A stretch of 64,000 nucleotides of DNA, from NCBI GenBank assembly GCA_013399875.1, contig VXAZ01001670.1, forward strand, positions 1,229,519 to 1,293,518, given 5' to 3'. The DNA is from Gymnorhina tibicen. Its lineage: Eukaryota > Chordata > Aves > Passeriformes > Artamidae. Shown here piece after piece: positions 22,229 to 34,340 of this stretch (position 1 is its first letter; each line of letters begins with the position of its first letter). Below the pieces are notes generated by a model, which was not told where the DNA came from, did no database searches, and saw only the letters and a list, made by a program, of their open reading frames with translations. The position numbers and the translations under genes are program-made.

Positions 22229-24479
22229 GTTGGGGTAATAGTAATAAATCAGATGCTGTCACCACAGTTCTGAAAAATTGCTACTGATTTCGCAAAATTT
22301 GTGTCTGCATTCAAAAAACTCAATCACAAAATTGTGACATTTGTTCCATGCTTCACTTGGACAGCTCAGCTTTTCATATTGCATTCTAGTTTCCACAAAA
22401 TTCCATGATGTTTCATCAAATAAAATATTTGGAAAAATTCTAACTATAATATTTTCTTTCAAGACACACTTCACCATCAAAATAAGCTCATATTTGTTTT
22501 GCATTTTTCTAAAGTAATGTAAGTATTCATGGTCAGAAGTAGTATTTGGAGTAAAGAAAAAGATCAAACGGCTATAAATTATAGCTCAAAGGGGGTTAAT
22601 AAATGTACTTCATTTTTTCTAGTATATTAAAGTACTGAGGAAAAATTTCACTGTGAAAAAATTCTATGAAATAACTGGGGAAAAAAACCAACCAAACAAG
22701 TTCTTATGTTTCTCAACTTTTTTAAGCTTTTGCTTAATACTCTTAACCTGATCACTATAGGGTGTCATCAAATTACACCTTTGGAATTACAATCAAGTTA
22801 GGATATCCAAAGTCTTAATTCATCCTAAAGAACAAGCCCAGATGAGACATCCAACTGTTCTGTATAGGAACCCAACTTCACCCTCTACTCTTACGTGAAT
22901 TTTGGAGAGTGTCCAGAGACAAATCTGCTCTACCGCCAGTGAAGAGTAAATGTTGTTGCCCTGTCTTGCTCTTGCATTCACACAGCAATTTTGGTTTAAA
23001 AAAAAATCAAAAAAAAAACTTAAAGTCAATATCCTAGAGCCTTTCTTGCCCTGTTCTTGGTGGATGTATATGCTGGTACATACGAATAATCTCAGACATC
23101 TTTTATTAATGTCTCAGCAACACAACAGTGTATCCCTATCAGGTCTGTCTAACCACTGCCCACTGACTCCAGCTGATTACCTCTGTTTACAGTGCCTGTG
23201 CAGAGATAACTTTATAGATCTAATACACCAGAACTGCCAATGGCCCAAAGCTGATCAGTGGATTTGGCTGGTAGAACCAAAGCTGCACACCCCCTGCACA
23301 GCCAACATCTCTGCTAATGAAAAAGGAAAGGCAGACTCACCAGGCCGGTATCACTAGGAGACTCACCCCCTCCTTAACAAATATTTCTTTTTTGTCCTTC
23401 TTCTTTCTCCTCCAAATCCACTGCTCTTAGCCCTAAGAGGCAAATTTCAGTAGGGTGCCATGTAATAGCTGTCCAAAACAAAGAGAAAAAGCTAAACTCA
23501 GTAAAACTTGAGCAGCAGCTAGGTCAGGACTAATAACCTCCATCGAAGAAGAAAACTAAAATTACTTTCAGTATTAATAGGGCAACTATGGGAGTAAGGA
23601 CCATCGACAAGGGCTCAGGTACAGCAGATCTCTGTACACAAGGTGACACCTCTGGTTGCCCCACTGCCAACACTACCCCAGTGGATCTTACAGCCAGGGC
23701 TGACAATAATAATAAAACAGGACAACTCTCCCTGCAGGCTGCCACTCTGTCCCCTGAGCAGCACTACACACACTGTAACGGGGCAGCATAACCATTATCA
23801 GGAGAGGAGCTGTGGGAGCTGGGCTGAATGCAGACACAAGCTGCCCGAGAGACCACAAGGGACAGTGCAATGCAGTGTCCTACTCAGTTCAGAAAGTATT
23901 CCCAAGTGTGTGAAGCAGACCCAGAATGCCCTCCCACAGCAGATGCAGCCTGCATGGATGCATGGATTTCGCATCCATGAACATACTCACAATGTGATAA
24001 AAGAAGGGCGATGCTGCAGATGGGGAAATGAAGTCTCCACATTTTCATGGAACAATAGTTTGAAGGGTCCCACAGGGTCACATGTATCATTTTCAACCCG
24101 GCAACCCCAAATATGCAAGGTGTTGGGTGACAAAGACACAAAATTAGGCACATAGAAATTATTAGCTTTCGAACCCTGGGGGTTTCTCCCTTTGATGTAA
24201 ACATCTCTTCCCAGTGCTGCAGCTTCATCATCTTTGCTTTTGAGGGAAGCAAATTTTGATGACTCCAGCGGAAGAACACCAAACCTTGGATGGGAGTCAG
24301 AGCTTTGACATCAAAGTCAGCAATGCCCCTGCAAACTGAGGTGCAACTGAGAAGCACAAGCACAATCACAGCCCCCTTTTCTTTTGTAATTTTGCCTTCA
24401 GCATGCTCACCCTTCCCAGACAGGAGGGAAAGGACACAATGACAGCTTCACCACACCTTTGCTGGGATTGGCAGCTTCA
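22229..24479. other. No gene seen; AT-rich then mixed composition
   Basis: Part of this stretch (22.26-22.56 kb) is AT-rich and open on the minus strand without a family signature. The 23.6-24.4 kb part has overlapping frames of 160-170 codons on opposite strands that do not resemble known proteins. Confidence 0.45.
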
Positions 24480-24980
24480 CACTATGTGAATACCACATTC
24501 TTCTCTCCCTCATCTCTCATTTTCCACTCTCTAGTTAAAAACATCACCCCTGCTGTGCCCTTCACGCTCTTTCCCTCTCAGATACACTTCACCATCTCAG
24601 CCTTTTCCCCACTTTTCGCCACCTTCTGTCCTCCATGCAACCCCATTCCCAGTCCTTCTCAACTGCTCCCACCTACACATCTCTTGCTCTTTCCCTCCTC
24701 AGCCTTAGCCCCTTTCTAACCCTTTCACCCTTTCTCTGCTCTCCTCACATCTACAGCTCTTCTGTTCCCTACTCCTCCGGTCAGCTTGTACTCCATTCCC
24801 AAACCTCCTTGCTCCCTCAGCCCCTGTTCCCTGCCCCACACCTCACTTTCCTTTCTCAGTTTCCACACAGGTATTTCTCAGCTCTCACCACTGTTCTGCA
24901 GGATCATCTCTCCCACTAGGCTCATCTTGCCACCTTTTGTTTATACACACAGTCAGGTCTTCCCTCTCCAGCTTTGCTTC
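24480..24980. repeat. Pyrimidine-rich, G-poor tract of about 500 bp
   Basis: The plus strand is dominated by C and T (CTTTCCCTC, CTCTCCTCAC, CCCTTTCTAACCCTTTC and similar), with very few G. The stop-free frames it contains are rich in Ser, Pro, Leu and Phe, as expected from such composition. No clear repeat period is visible. The tract might be a decayed simple repeat or a polypyrimidine tract with structural potential. Confidence 0.6.
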
Positions 24981-26566
24981 TAGATCTGCCACATTTAGAG
25001 AGTCACCCTGACCTACTTAGGTTCCCTGACCTAGTTATAGCAGAAATACCAATTCTAAACACTTGAGAAAAAAGGGCAGTAGGAGGAGAGAAATAATATC
25101 ATTATATTTTGAAATAAAAACAAATCCACCAGCACAGGTCTGCTGAGTTATTTCAGCTCTGACCACTCCCCAAGGGAAGCAAGAGCAGCAGTTCACCTGA
25201 TATTTCAATGCCAGTGCGGCCAGAGACAATCCAAACCTAGACATCACCTAGAAAGATGGTCTGTGGTCTCTTTGTATCATCCCATTTTCCCTTTTTTATT
25301 CCAGCCTCATTCTGTCTGGCCTTACTCACCCAGAGCTTGTCTTGAGCTCCACACACGTATTTCCTAGCAAATCTGGTTTTGCCCACTGCTCTCACCAGCC
25401 CTCCTTGACTGTGGATCTAAGCTACAGCAGCAACCTGTTGCTCAAGAGCAGCATTTCTACAGCTGAGATTCATTTAGAAATCAAGCAATGCTCTGCATCT
25501 GTTTGTATGACCTCCTCAGCCTTTTTATTCTACTTCAGCTATTGTGACAGCTGTCTTCTCCCTTCTCCTCCAACCTGTGCTATTCACTCACCTTGCTTCT
25601 CTACCTGGGTGGGTGTTGCAGTGCTGTCACACCTTTTCTTTACCAGCTCTGGAAATGGTGTCAGCAGTGCCAACACTGACACAGAAGCCTAACCAGAAAT
25701 AGCAGATATCCTTCAGAATTAGTCAGGAGTCTTGGGGTTAGCAATGCCCATTCACTTGTGTTTTGTGTACTGTGCTCATGACTTAGCAGCCAGGAACCAC
25801 TGCTCTGTGACAGCTGGGTCTGTGATTCACTTCCAGCTAGGCTTTTATTTTAGTCACAGATAATAGATTTCCCTGTAGTGTTTGTATTTTAGGAATCATA
25901 TTAGCTCTTTAGTTGCCTGGATGAGTTCATTAAATCAAATCATGTCTTCTTACAGCTGACACTTGTGGTGCTGACCCTCCCTGTATAGGGCCAGTGCCCT
26001 GATTGACACTAAAAGCAGCCTGCTCTGCACCCTGAGCTCACAAGGTACTCCCACCACCACTGCTTCAAATCCTGCCAAATATTCCAGCAGAGGCTCTCCC
26101 TCCATTGCCAAAGTCCCATCAAAAAGGTGTAGGTGAGTGCACTGTAGCCCTCCCACAATTCAACCAGATGTATTTATACAGACATGACAGTGTAGTCATT
26201 CGGCATTTATTTACTGTGATTTTGTACCTGTTTGCCAGTTTCAACATAAAACACACTTTTTGGCTATTGATTTCCTCAGTTATGCACTAATCTGCTGAGC
26301 AAATGGCTTTGAAAATTTACTGTGGAGCCCCCAAATCCCTACATTGTCATCAGCCACTGCCTGCTAAATGTGCACTTGTGGATACATTAAACTGCACTTT
26401 TCAGCTCCTGCATTTCATTTATACCTGATTTCTCTGATCTGTCTCTCTACCTGTTGGTTTTGCACTCCTCACTTACTGTATCTACCTTCGGGTCTGGTCC
26501 TACAAGGGCAGTGCACATCCACAGTCAATTCAACCACCCTTGGTTTTGACTAACGGCATCACTTGC
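24981..26566. other. No gene seen
   Basis: A minus-strand frame at 25950-26156 ends next to a donor-like GTAAGA at its 3' edge, but the product is not recognised and the acceptor side is undefined. Nothing else is supportable. Confidence 0.4.
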
Positions 26567-27560
26567 TGTTAAGATCCAATTTTTGAAATTATTACAGAGA
26601 TGCTTCTGCCTGAATTAAAGAGCAAACAAGACCACATGCCGAAGTCAATAGTAAGACTTTTAATAGTAAATGTGAGGTAGAAAGACAGATAGAAAGAAAT
26701 AGAAAAGGGGAGAGGGGAGGGTAGAAAGAGAGTCAGAGAGAGACAGATTAAGCAAAAAGATATCACCACTCTGTGGGCTCAGTGGCATCCCGCTGGTCCT
26801 CTTCTTCAGTCTTCTCAGTGGTGGGGGTCCCACAAAACAGAGTTCTATATAATTCAGGATTAATATAATTCAGGTATATGTGGGAACACCCAAGCACTTA
26901 CCCTGCAGGGGGGAGTTTTACTTGGTCTTTTGCAATGAACTCCGGATCTGTTGCAATACTTTGGATCATGTGCAGTCCTCTGGTGGAAGGCCTCAGAAAT
27001 GAATCTGGGGGCACTTTGGTGGTGTTTGATGGTTTATGACACCTTTTAAGTCATGACAGCTGCCTCCCACATGAATGACCCATGTGAATGTGACCTTTCC
27101 AGGGGTAGAGCAGGGAGTTTTACAAATGAGCCCATTTGTGCAAGGGAGGATTCTCCACAGGGTCTCCTTTTCATCTGGCTTGTAGCCTCTGGTGGTGGGT
27201 GTTCAGCCCCTCTGTCTTATCCTGACCAGAGGTTACACCATCACACACCCAAAAACTCCCCTCTTCCCCCTTGGCTGAGGGAAGAAGAGTGTGCAAACCC
27301 AGCCTCAGAAAACACATCAGTGGGCTATGGCCTCCCCCTACCAAATCTAGCCAGAGCTGATTTTCAGCACAGCTGCCAAGTTTGGCTTTCCTTGTGGATA
27401 TATTCCCCTACTCTTGTTTACTTCTCCCATCAGGTGGCTTAACTCATGGTCCAAATTCCCATCAGGAGGCATATTTGGGGCGTGGGCTTCAGTGGTCACA
27501 GATCAGCAGTGGCTTCTTTGCACAGTTTGGTACAACAGGCAAAGTTCCTCAGTGATTTTA
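26567..27560 (-). mobile_element. Probable ERV LTR, minus strand (right end undefined)
   Basis: The left end reads TGTTAAGATCC on the plus strand (minus: GGATCTTAACA), a plausible CA-ending LTR 3' terminus. It is followed inward by a purine-rich tract (26674-26755) and a CTCTGTGGGCTCAGTGGCATCC region, an arrangement shared with the probable LTR at 60.04 kb. I could not find a matching target-site duplication or a clear TG start at the right end, so the element may be truncated. No retroviral protein remnant is visible. Confidence 0.4.
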
Positions 27561-29289
27561 ACAATGTTTGAACCATTACCCATTTCAGTGTCTCACATGT
27601 GCCTCCCTGCTCTTTCCCCCATACAGCTTTGTTCTCCCACCCTACATCAGCAGCAGCCAGCCCAGCCCCAGGCCTCCACACCATTCTGATAATGCCTCTG
27701 TCCTCTGACCTGTATGTTTAGTCAGAGCAAAATTGAATTCTTCCAGCATGCAGAACTGACAAGTAGGGTCTGCAGTTTCAACAAGTCTTGAATCCTGAAT
27801 ACACTGAAAAAGTGCCTTATGCCACAGGCAGGAACATCCTGTGTTAGTATCACCCCCTACCTCCATCTATAGACTGCCAAAAAAGGGATAAAAGGACTGG
27901 AAAAGGACAAAGTTGTGCCTGCACCAGCTATGCGCAGAGGATCCTTGCCAGCTTCTCAAGACAATATAAACTCAATGAATTAATACAATTCCAGACATGC
28001 TAATTACATTTGCCTTTGCAATTTCTGATGGGATTTTCAGATGTCTCCAAGCATTCTCTACCTGGCGTGTGTCAGCCACACTTCACTGCTGCTTTTATGT
28101 TATTAATATCGACAGCCACTCAGTTTAAACCCAGGTTAGGTTTGAAATCCTGTCTGTTTGCTTATCTCTGCCTTTTGATCTTGTTTGTTTCCATTCATTA
28201 TAGAGAAATCCTTCTTTCCATAAAGCCCCTTTGAATGCCTCAGCAAACATGCAAACACAATGCTAAATGGATTAACTGGGAGGTACTGGGGTCTGAAGTT
28301 TGCCTGAATTGATGCTCCTGGATCAATCAGTTCTGCATACCAACTAATGGTCTAAGTTCCCCTAATGGTATGAGATCTTTCTTTTGTGGAGTTCAGAACA
28401 GGTCCAGTGGCATGCTGGATGTAACTCCATGCAATTGGAAACAAGCCATTCACAATTCAGTGCGTTTAATGAGGTTCTGGTAATGAGCACTGACTGCCTA
28501 GGAGCATGGGAACAGAATAACCAAACTGAAGCTTTTGAATCCTTGTGGAAGAGTTGGCTTAACAAAGCTGTTACAAGAAGAGGGGACTGCTCTAACAGAA
28601 AAGACACGTGTGAGCATAGGAAAACACGGGTGATGGTCTGTGAGCTCTAGGAAGAGCCGTAAAACACGGAAGACCCAGCCATAATTACTCATCAGATCAT
28701 AGCATTTCCTAGCTTTGACATATTGTAAGGTTGTGGAGGAAGGATAGGAAGGAAGCAGTTGCTTGTACTTTGCACAAGTAGTAGTTGATGAGGTGTGTGG
28801 TCAGAATAGGTAATATGACCTTGCATTTCAAAAGCAACCAGGATAGACACAAACCACCTTAGATTGCACCTCCAACCTTGATAAGCCATTTTGATCATTC
28901 TTGAAGTTCTCCTTCTCCTGTGTATTAATGTTCTGATGATGAAAAGTGACAAGATGCCTGATGAACAAAAGCAGATGAGCAGACCCCAAGAGAGCGGAAG
29001 GAAGATGCCTGTTAACTTCCATGTTAACTTTTGGGGGTAAAATCCCATCCCTAAAGTGGTTCATTTCTATCCACTCATAGAGGTATTTTGATGTCATGGG
29101 CAAAAACAGATTTCTGATTTGGGGGGATTTTCAACCAATTTAATTTATTGCCAATGAACAAAGTTCTAAGTATCCATTCTGGTATTGAGACAAATAAATG
29201 GGCACACAGGGAAAACAACCTTTGCCTCTGCCAAGACTCTCTTCCCTACTTTCTTCTCCCCAATCCCCTCCCCACACATTATACGCCGT
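27561..29289. other. No gene seen
   Basis: Several overlapping frames on both strands around 28.4-29.1 kb have no family signature. No repeat family is recognised. Confidence 0.45.
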
Positions 29290-29780
29290 CCCTCTGACTG
29301 CCCCTGAGCGCAAGAACAATGCAGGAAAACGGGATCAGTGCCTTTGCCTCCTCCGACTGCAGCTGCAGCCCCTGCCCAGCCCGCCCGACCCGGCTCAGCT
29401 GCTCCTCTGCTCCAACGCGGCCTTGGTCTGTTCCTCGCTCTCGCCTGCTGCTCTGGCCTCCCTGGTCCCTGAGCACGGCACTTCCCGCCCTTCCCAAAGA
29501 ATGGTTTGCCGGAGGTGCCACAGACTCCCCAGGCGGCTCCGGGGCTCGCGCGGCGGCCCCCGGCCGAGCCCGCCCGCGCCGAGCCCACAGCACCGGGACG
29601 CGCTGCCCTTCCCCTCCCGCCGATCCGGGGAGGGAAAGCTGCCCGCTCCCCGGGGGAAGCTGCCGTCCCCCACGGACCCTGTCCCTTTCTACCCCCTGCA
29701 GAAGCCCCGGTCCCCGCGCCCGCCGCCGCGGGTGGCAGGGCCAGCGATGTCAGGAGCGGCCCCTGCGCCACCGGCCACTC
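29290..29780. promoter_or_regulatory. CpG island, candidate promoter
   Basis: A sharply bounded block of GC- and CpG-rich DNA set in AT-rich surroundings. Frames of 156-240 codons are open on both strands and in several phases; their Ala/Gly/Arg/Pro-rich products resemble no known family, as expected when stop codons are rare. No TATA box or convincing splice donor was found, so transcription direction is unknown. It may be a promoter of an unidentified gene or non-coding RNA. Confidence 0.5.
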
Positions 29781-32700
29781 CTGCTTTGACTGATACATAC
29801 ATTTTCTGCCTATTATACATATATATTGGTTTTCAGGGAGAAAAGCATTTTTTGCTTTTAGCACACTTAGGAGTTTAAATAAAAACAAATATATCTATAT
29901 TGACTGTAGTTATTATGCTTGGTTTCATAGGGAGTAAGTGGTTCAAATAAAAATAGAGTGGTTGGAGTGAATGTGCATCAGTTCCAATAATAACACAGGC
30001 AGCTTCAAGAAGCATGTAAGTTTCATTTAATGTGCACTGGGCTTTCAAAGAAGAGGCAAGAAACATTGGGTTAGAACAGCTTTTAGTCTACATTTTCTAT
30101 CTAAAACTTCTGCGTTTACCAGATTTCTGAAATAGAATGAAAGTCCATAAACAAGTGGAGAGAGGGGTTTGTTAGGAGGCCAGAGGGGTGTTACAGAGGG
30201 AGGAAGTGATATACAATAAAACACGACCCTGAGGTAGAAACTCCCAACTATAGTATCTCTCTCTCTACAGTTACTCTCCTATGTGTGGGATTATCTCCCT
30301 GCAGAAAGACTGGGCCTCAAACTGGAGTAAACAAAAACTTGATCTAACAAAGGGTTGCAGGTTTTGAGAAAACCACCCTAGCTGAGGGCCAGTTCTCAAA
30401 GGGAAAATTAAGAACAAATACAAACTGGGAGCTTAACAATTTTCTTGGGTCTAGGCCATATCCCCCAAGAAATGCTACAGGAAACTAGGAGAGAGGTGCC
30501 TTGGGCAGGATGCAGAGAGGCTTTCTGCCCCTGGTGTTATGAATGCAGCAGTTACTACAGTCATAATAGCTCCAGGTTAAATAAACACAAAAGGAAAAAA
30601 CATCTCTTTAAGATATCAGATGTTCTTTGGAAAGCATCAGGGAAACAATCTAAGATGCAGTGATTCATTTCCAGGAATGGTTGTTGATGGTGAAGGGATC
30701 AGTTAAATCCAGCACCTCTGCTTCCCAAAATTCTAAGATAGACCAAAGCTGGGACTGTAATTCAAGATGTGCGATGGTCTTACTCTGGGTAGTGCAAGAC
30801 GTATCTGGGGGTGAGGAGCCATTTGGGAGGCACCAAAGAATATGGCCATTACTTCACAGTCTGTGAGTCTGTATGTTTTATCTGTTTCTGTCTTCACTCC
30901 TCAGATTTCTTCTACGTCCTTCGTGAAAGGAGGACACTGCCTGCGCATTGGATCCCCTGCTTCAAGTACCCACTCACACCTGATGGCAATGAAAGGGGAT
31001 TTATCATGGGATGAGAAACATGCTAGAGGAGAATGCTCTCACTGTGCCTTTAGGATGGGCCTTTGAGGTAAAGGATGGGATCCCATCTCCCACAAAAGCT
31101 CCTGGAAGTTCCCAGCTCTGAGGCCATCTGTTTCCCATGGGACCATCTGTTCCCAGTGAGCAACACCCCAGGAGAGTGTGTTTATCAAGACTAGCAGGTT
31201 GAAGCTTGGCAGGATCTGCAAGTAAGCAATAGGAGGCCTTTAAATGCAGACTTTCTATTTGCAGTATGTGAAGCCTGCATGTGTGTGTTTCCTCCAACCA
31301 CCCATATACCACAGGGGAAAGCATTCAAAAACAGGATCCAAAAATAGAAGAAACTGTGTGACTCACAGCCCTGCCACCCTGAGTTGTATGCTCAGCACAA
31401 ATCCCAGGCAAAGCAGCTTTAGGAGCTACGGACCCTCCGGACTCAGAGCTGCAGGTGACCCCAAAGGAAAACCTACACTGTATACATATAACAATAGATT
31501 ACGTGCTAAAGGCACCTCACTCAAAATGCTCTTCCCTTCAAATGGGCGCTGTTCCAACACCACACTCAGAGGGTTTGGTTCTGCTGGCTGTGTGGGTCTT
31601 TGGTGAGAAACAGCTGAGAGGACCAGCTTCCTCTGGTGTGCAAAGCACAGGCCTGGCTGCCTACAAGGATTACAGCATGACACGTAAATAAAGAAGTATT
31701 AACACCACTGTCCTTGGCCACATTTCTATTTCCCTAGGATTTTCAGCTAAGAAAGTTATGCTTTACTTCTGTTCTTAAATGTATTGTGTTCAATATCATC
31801 ATGGTCCTTCCACACGACGTGCATATTTCAGAGGTCACTGAATTGGGTTTTTGTCTACAGAGAAAAAAGGTACATGAGAGTTACCAATCTTTGCCTGGGT
31901 AATACTGACTTGTCAGATAAACAGCAACCAGCTGAACATTTTCTCAAAAAATTGTATTTCTAATAAAAGTATTTTTGGCAAGTTTCTTTATTTTTTCATT
32001 GTAAAACTGTCCAATATTTCAGTATATTTTGGCCTCTTCTGTAAGAACTACAAAGGATAAAAATTAGTTGTTTTAAAGCAAGAATGAAAAAAAAAGTTAG
32101 GATTTTCTTTGCCAAACCCCGTCTTGAAGACAAGTGTCAGTCAGAAAAGATAAGTAAAAATTTCAGCAGGGCAAAAAAGCTCATTTCATGATCAGCTCCA
32201 GCCATTCCCTTTTGCACCATGTTGGCCAGGTGAACTGTGTGATACAAATAGCAAACAGGTTTTCTGTGTGTACTCATGTCTCTCTCTAGTGGAAAGCCCT
32301 CATCACTACACAAATACAGATAAGAGGCATGGACTCGTCAGTTCAACAAGGGGAGACCTGCACCCCACAATACCTCTGCATCTTGGGGGCTGATGCTGCC
32401 CCATGGTTGGGGCAGAGCTTTCCCACCTTGAACAGGAACCCATTCTTTTTGCCCTTTGCCCCCAGGCAGTGCTATGCTATGCCTTAACTTAACCACAGTA
32501 TCTTGGAGAGGGGGAGACATTAGTGTCATACCCAGAGATAAACCAGTACCAAAAAGGTTTTGGCATTTAAGGATTTGAGTCAGATCCACTGGCACTGCAA
32601 AGGACAAAAATAAAAAAATCTTCAAATGCCTTGTTATATGCATTTCTAGGTAGGAAACTGCACAGAAAGGGGGAGGCATCATCCAAGTTCTCATGGCAAA

Positions 32701-32931
32701 CCCTTGGAAATGCAGCCAAATACCTATCAGCTACCAGCCCGCACTGCCCAGCTCCTCCTAACCCCTAGGGACAGGCAGGCCACTTGCTCTGGCAGAGCCC
32801 ACTGGCCTCAGCTTGCCAGTCCCTACTCACATCCCTACACAGCCATGGAATCTTCACTTTAGGCTCTGATGAAGCAGTTGTGAGCCTGCTGGCGGGAGGC
32901 ACACGCACCCCTGACCCTTCTCGCACTGCAG
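29781..32931. other. No gene seen; AT-rich then mixed composition
   Basis: A short frame at 30445-30663 contains a C2H2-finger-like spacing (discussed in the findings). Otherwise no coding, RNA or repeat signal is recognised. Confidence 0.45.
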
Positions 32932-33000
32932 CCAGCGCCGCTGCAAAGCCCCCAGGGAGCGTGGCACGGGGTCCAGCAAACTGTGTTGAGCCTCATGCTG
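32932..33000 (+). other. Possible small exon bounded by consensus splice sites
   Basis: A pyrimidine-containing acceptor (CCCTTCTCGCACTGCAG) precedes 69 bp that end at the donor CTG|GTGAGTG. The 69 bp are 23 codons with no stop in at least two frames. The neighbourhood is locally CpG-enriched. With no transcript, no partner exons and no protein match, this could be coincidence or a non-coding RNA exon. Confidence 0.2.
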
Positions 33001-33276
33001 GTGAGTGCCAAGCAGTGGCGGCCCCCGCCGAGCAGATGTTGTGCTTGCACATGGCTGGGTTTTCCTTTCTGGGGTGACAAATAAGCACCATTCATCTGGC
33101 AGAGATGGGAGCTGTACAGCACGGAGAGGGTGGGTCATGCTTTGCCCTTTGCCTCTACAGGGCTGGGGGAAGCCAGATGCTCTCTGCTTGCCAGGGAATT
33201 GCTCCCTACCTTGCCAGGCCTGGCTCAAACATTGTTGCCCCCATTTATTCACAAAGGGGCAATAGTCCTGTATTGC

Positions 33277-33504
33277 ATTTGCACAGGATAACTGTGGAGC
33301 ACTATTAACCTGGAAGCTGCAGAGTCAGCACGAGTCATCCAGGGGCCCTGTGAGCAGCCTGCACTTAGACTGGCCACAGACTGCTTTTCAGCACACAGGG
33401 ACCTTGTCAGTGGCAGCACTGGGGTCCATCTCTGTGTTGTGCTGGGCCTGAGAGCCCTGCCCCAGAGAAACCATGGGATGGCTGGAGGAAACTCCAAGGG
33501 CTTA
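33277..33504. repeat. Left arm of a near-perfect inverted repeat
   Basis: This 228-bp segment matches the reverse complement of 34033-34267 with one substitution (GTGGAGC here, GTAGAGC in the other arm) and one 7-bp indel (CTGCAGG, present only in the right arm). The spacer is 528 bp. The arms do not look like a known transposon and have no terminal target-site duplication. Confidence 0.97.
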
Positions 33505-33629
33505 GCCATGCAGCTGGGGTGAGCAGCCTGTGATGACACTTAAGACCCAGATTTTCTTAGGAGTGCCAAGTGCTGCCATGTAGTCTGTAAAGGCTATTCT
33601 GGCCTGTGGGCTTCCCACTAAGCTGTTTA

Positions 33630-33695
33630 TCTCCTGCAGCATTGCCTCAATTTCACAAAGGTGGAAACTGAGAGATGCTAAAAGCAAAAAGCCTC
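33630..33695 (-). repeat. Small MIR-like fragment in the inverted-repeat spacer
   Basis: GCCTCAATTTCACAAAGGTGGAAACTGAGAGATGCTAAAAGC resembles the 'cctcattttacagatgaggaaactgaggc' core of MIR-type SINEs. The match is split here into pieces because it is short and diverged; it is offered as a weak call. Confidence 0.3.
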
Positions 33696-34032
33696 CATTA
33701 TAACTGCAAGATGCCTAACTGCTGGCTGACTTGATGAACAGATGTACAGAGGCTTGCTAGGTCCTGCTGATGGAGGGGCATCTGCAGGTGCTCCACAGTT
33801 GGGTTAGCACTAATGAAGCACTCCAAATAACTGGGCACTTCTGAAAAATCTGGCCTAAATGATGCACCTGGGGTGGCAAAGTGTGTGTGAGGCATAGCTG
33901 GGAGAAGCAGAAGTCTTCAGGCAGTTTCCCAGGTCTAAACACTAAGCCTTCTTTTCCTATGAACCCACATTTGACTGAATACATTGTTATCACTGGCTTC
34001 CATGCATACACTAACCTGCTTTAACAGAGTTT

Positions 34033-34267
34033 TAAGCCCTTGGAGTTTCCTGCAGCCTCCAGCCATCCCATGGTTTCTCTGGGGCAGGGCTCTCAGGCCC
34101 AGCACAACACAGAGATGGACCCCAGTGCTGCCACTGACAAGGTCCCTGTGTGCTGAAAAGCAGTCTGTGGCCAGTCTAAGTGCAGGCTGCTCACAGGGCC
34201 CCTGGATGACTCGTGCTGACTCTGCAGCTTCCAGGTTAATAGTGCTCTACAGTTATCCTGTGCAAAT
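34033..34267. repeat. Right arm of a near-perfect inverted repeat
   Basis: This 235-bp segment is the inverted partner of 33277-33504, with one mismatch and one 7-bp difference. Just beyond it, at 34301-34340, three copies of a TTTCTAAGT phrase form a small 10-bp repeat cluster. The low divergence suggests either a very recent inverted duplication, gene conversion between the arms, or an assembly effect. Confidence 0.97.
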
Positions 34268-34340
34268 TAACACAGATTCCATGACAAAAATCAGCACTGT
34301 GTTTCTAAGTAACTCTATGTATTTCTAAGTATTTCTAAGT

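Noticed and set aside
22950..23357. 135-codon plus-strand frame with a lysine-rich start
   Set aside because: The lysines come from an A-run (22.99-23.02 kb); the remainder shows no known domain.
23643..24369. Overlapping frames of 160-170 codons on opposite strands
   Set aside because: No family signature, no start or splice context, and mutual overlap; best seen as chance.
25950..26156. Minus-strand frame ending at a donor-like GTAAGA, looking like a coding exon
   Set aside because: No acceptor with a convincing pyrimidine tract defines its other end, and the product is not recognised; kept only as a remark.
29166..29888. 240-codon minus-strand frame across the 29.3 kb CpG island
   Set aside because: Other frames on both strands are also open there because stops are rare in GC-rich DNA; the product is low-complexity and has no family signature.
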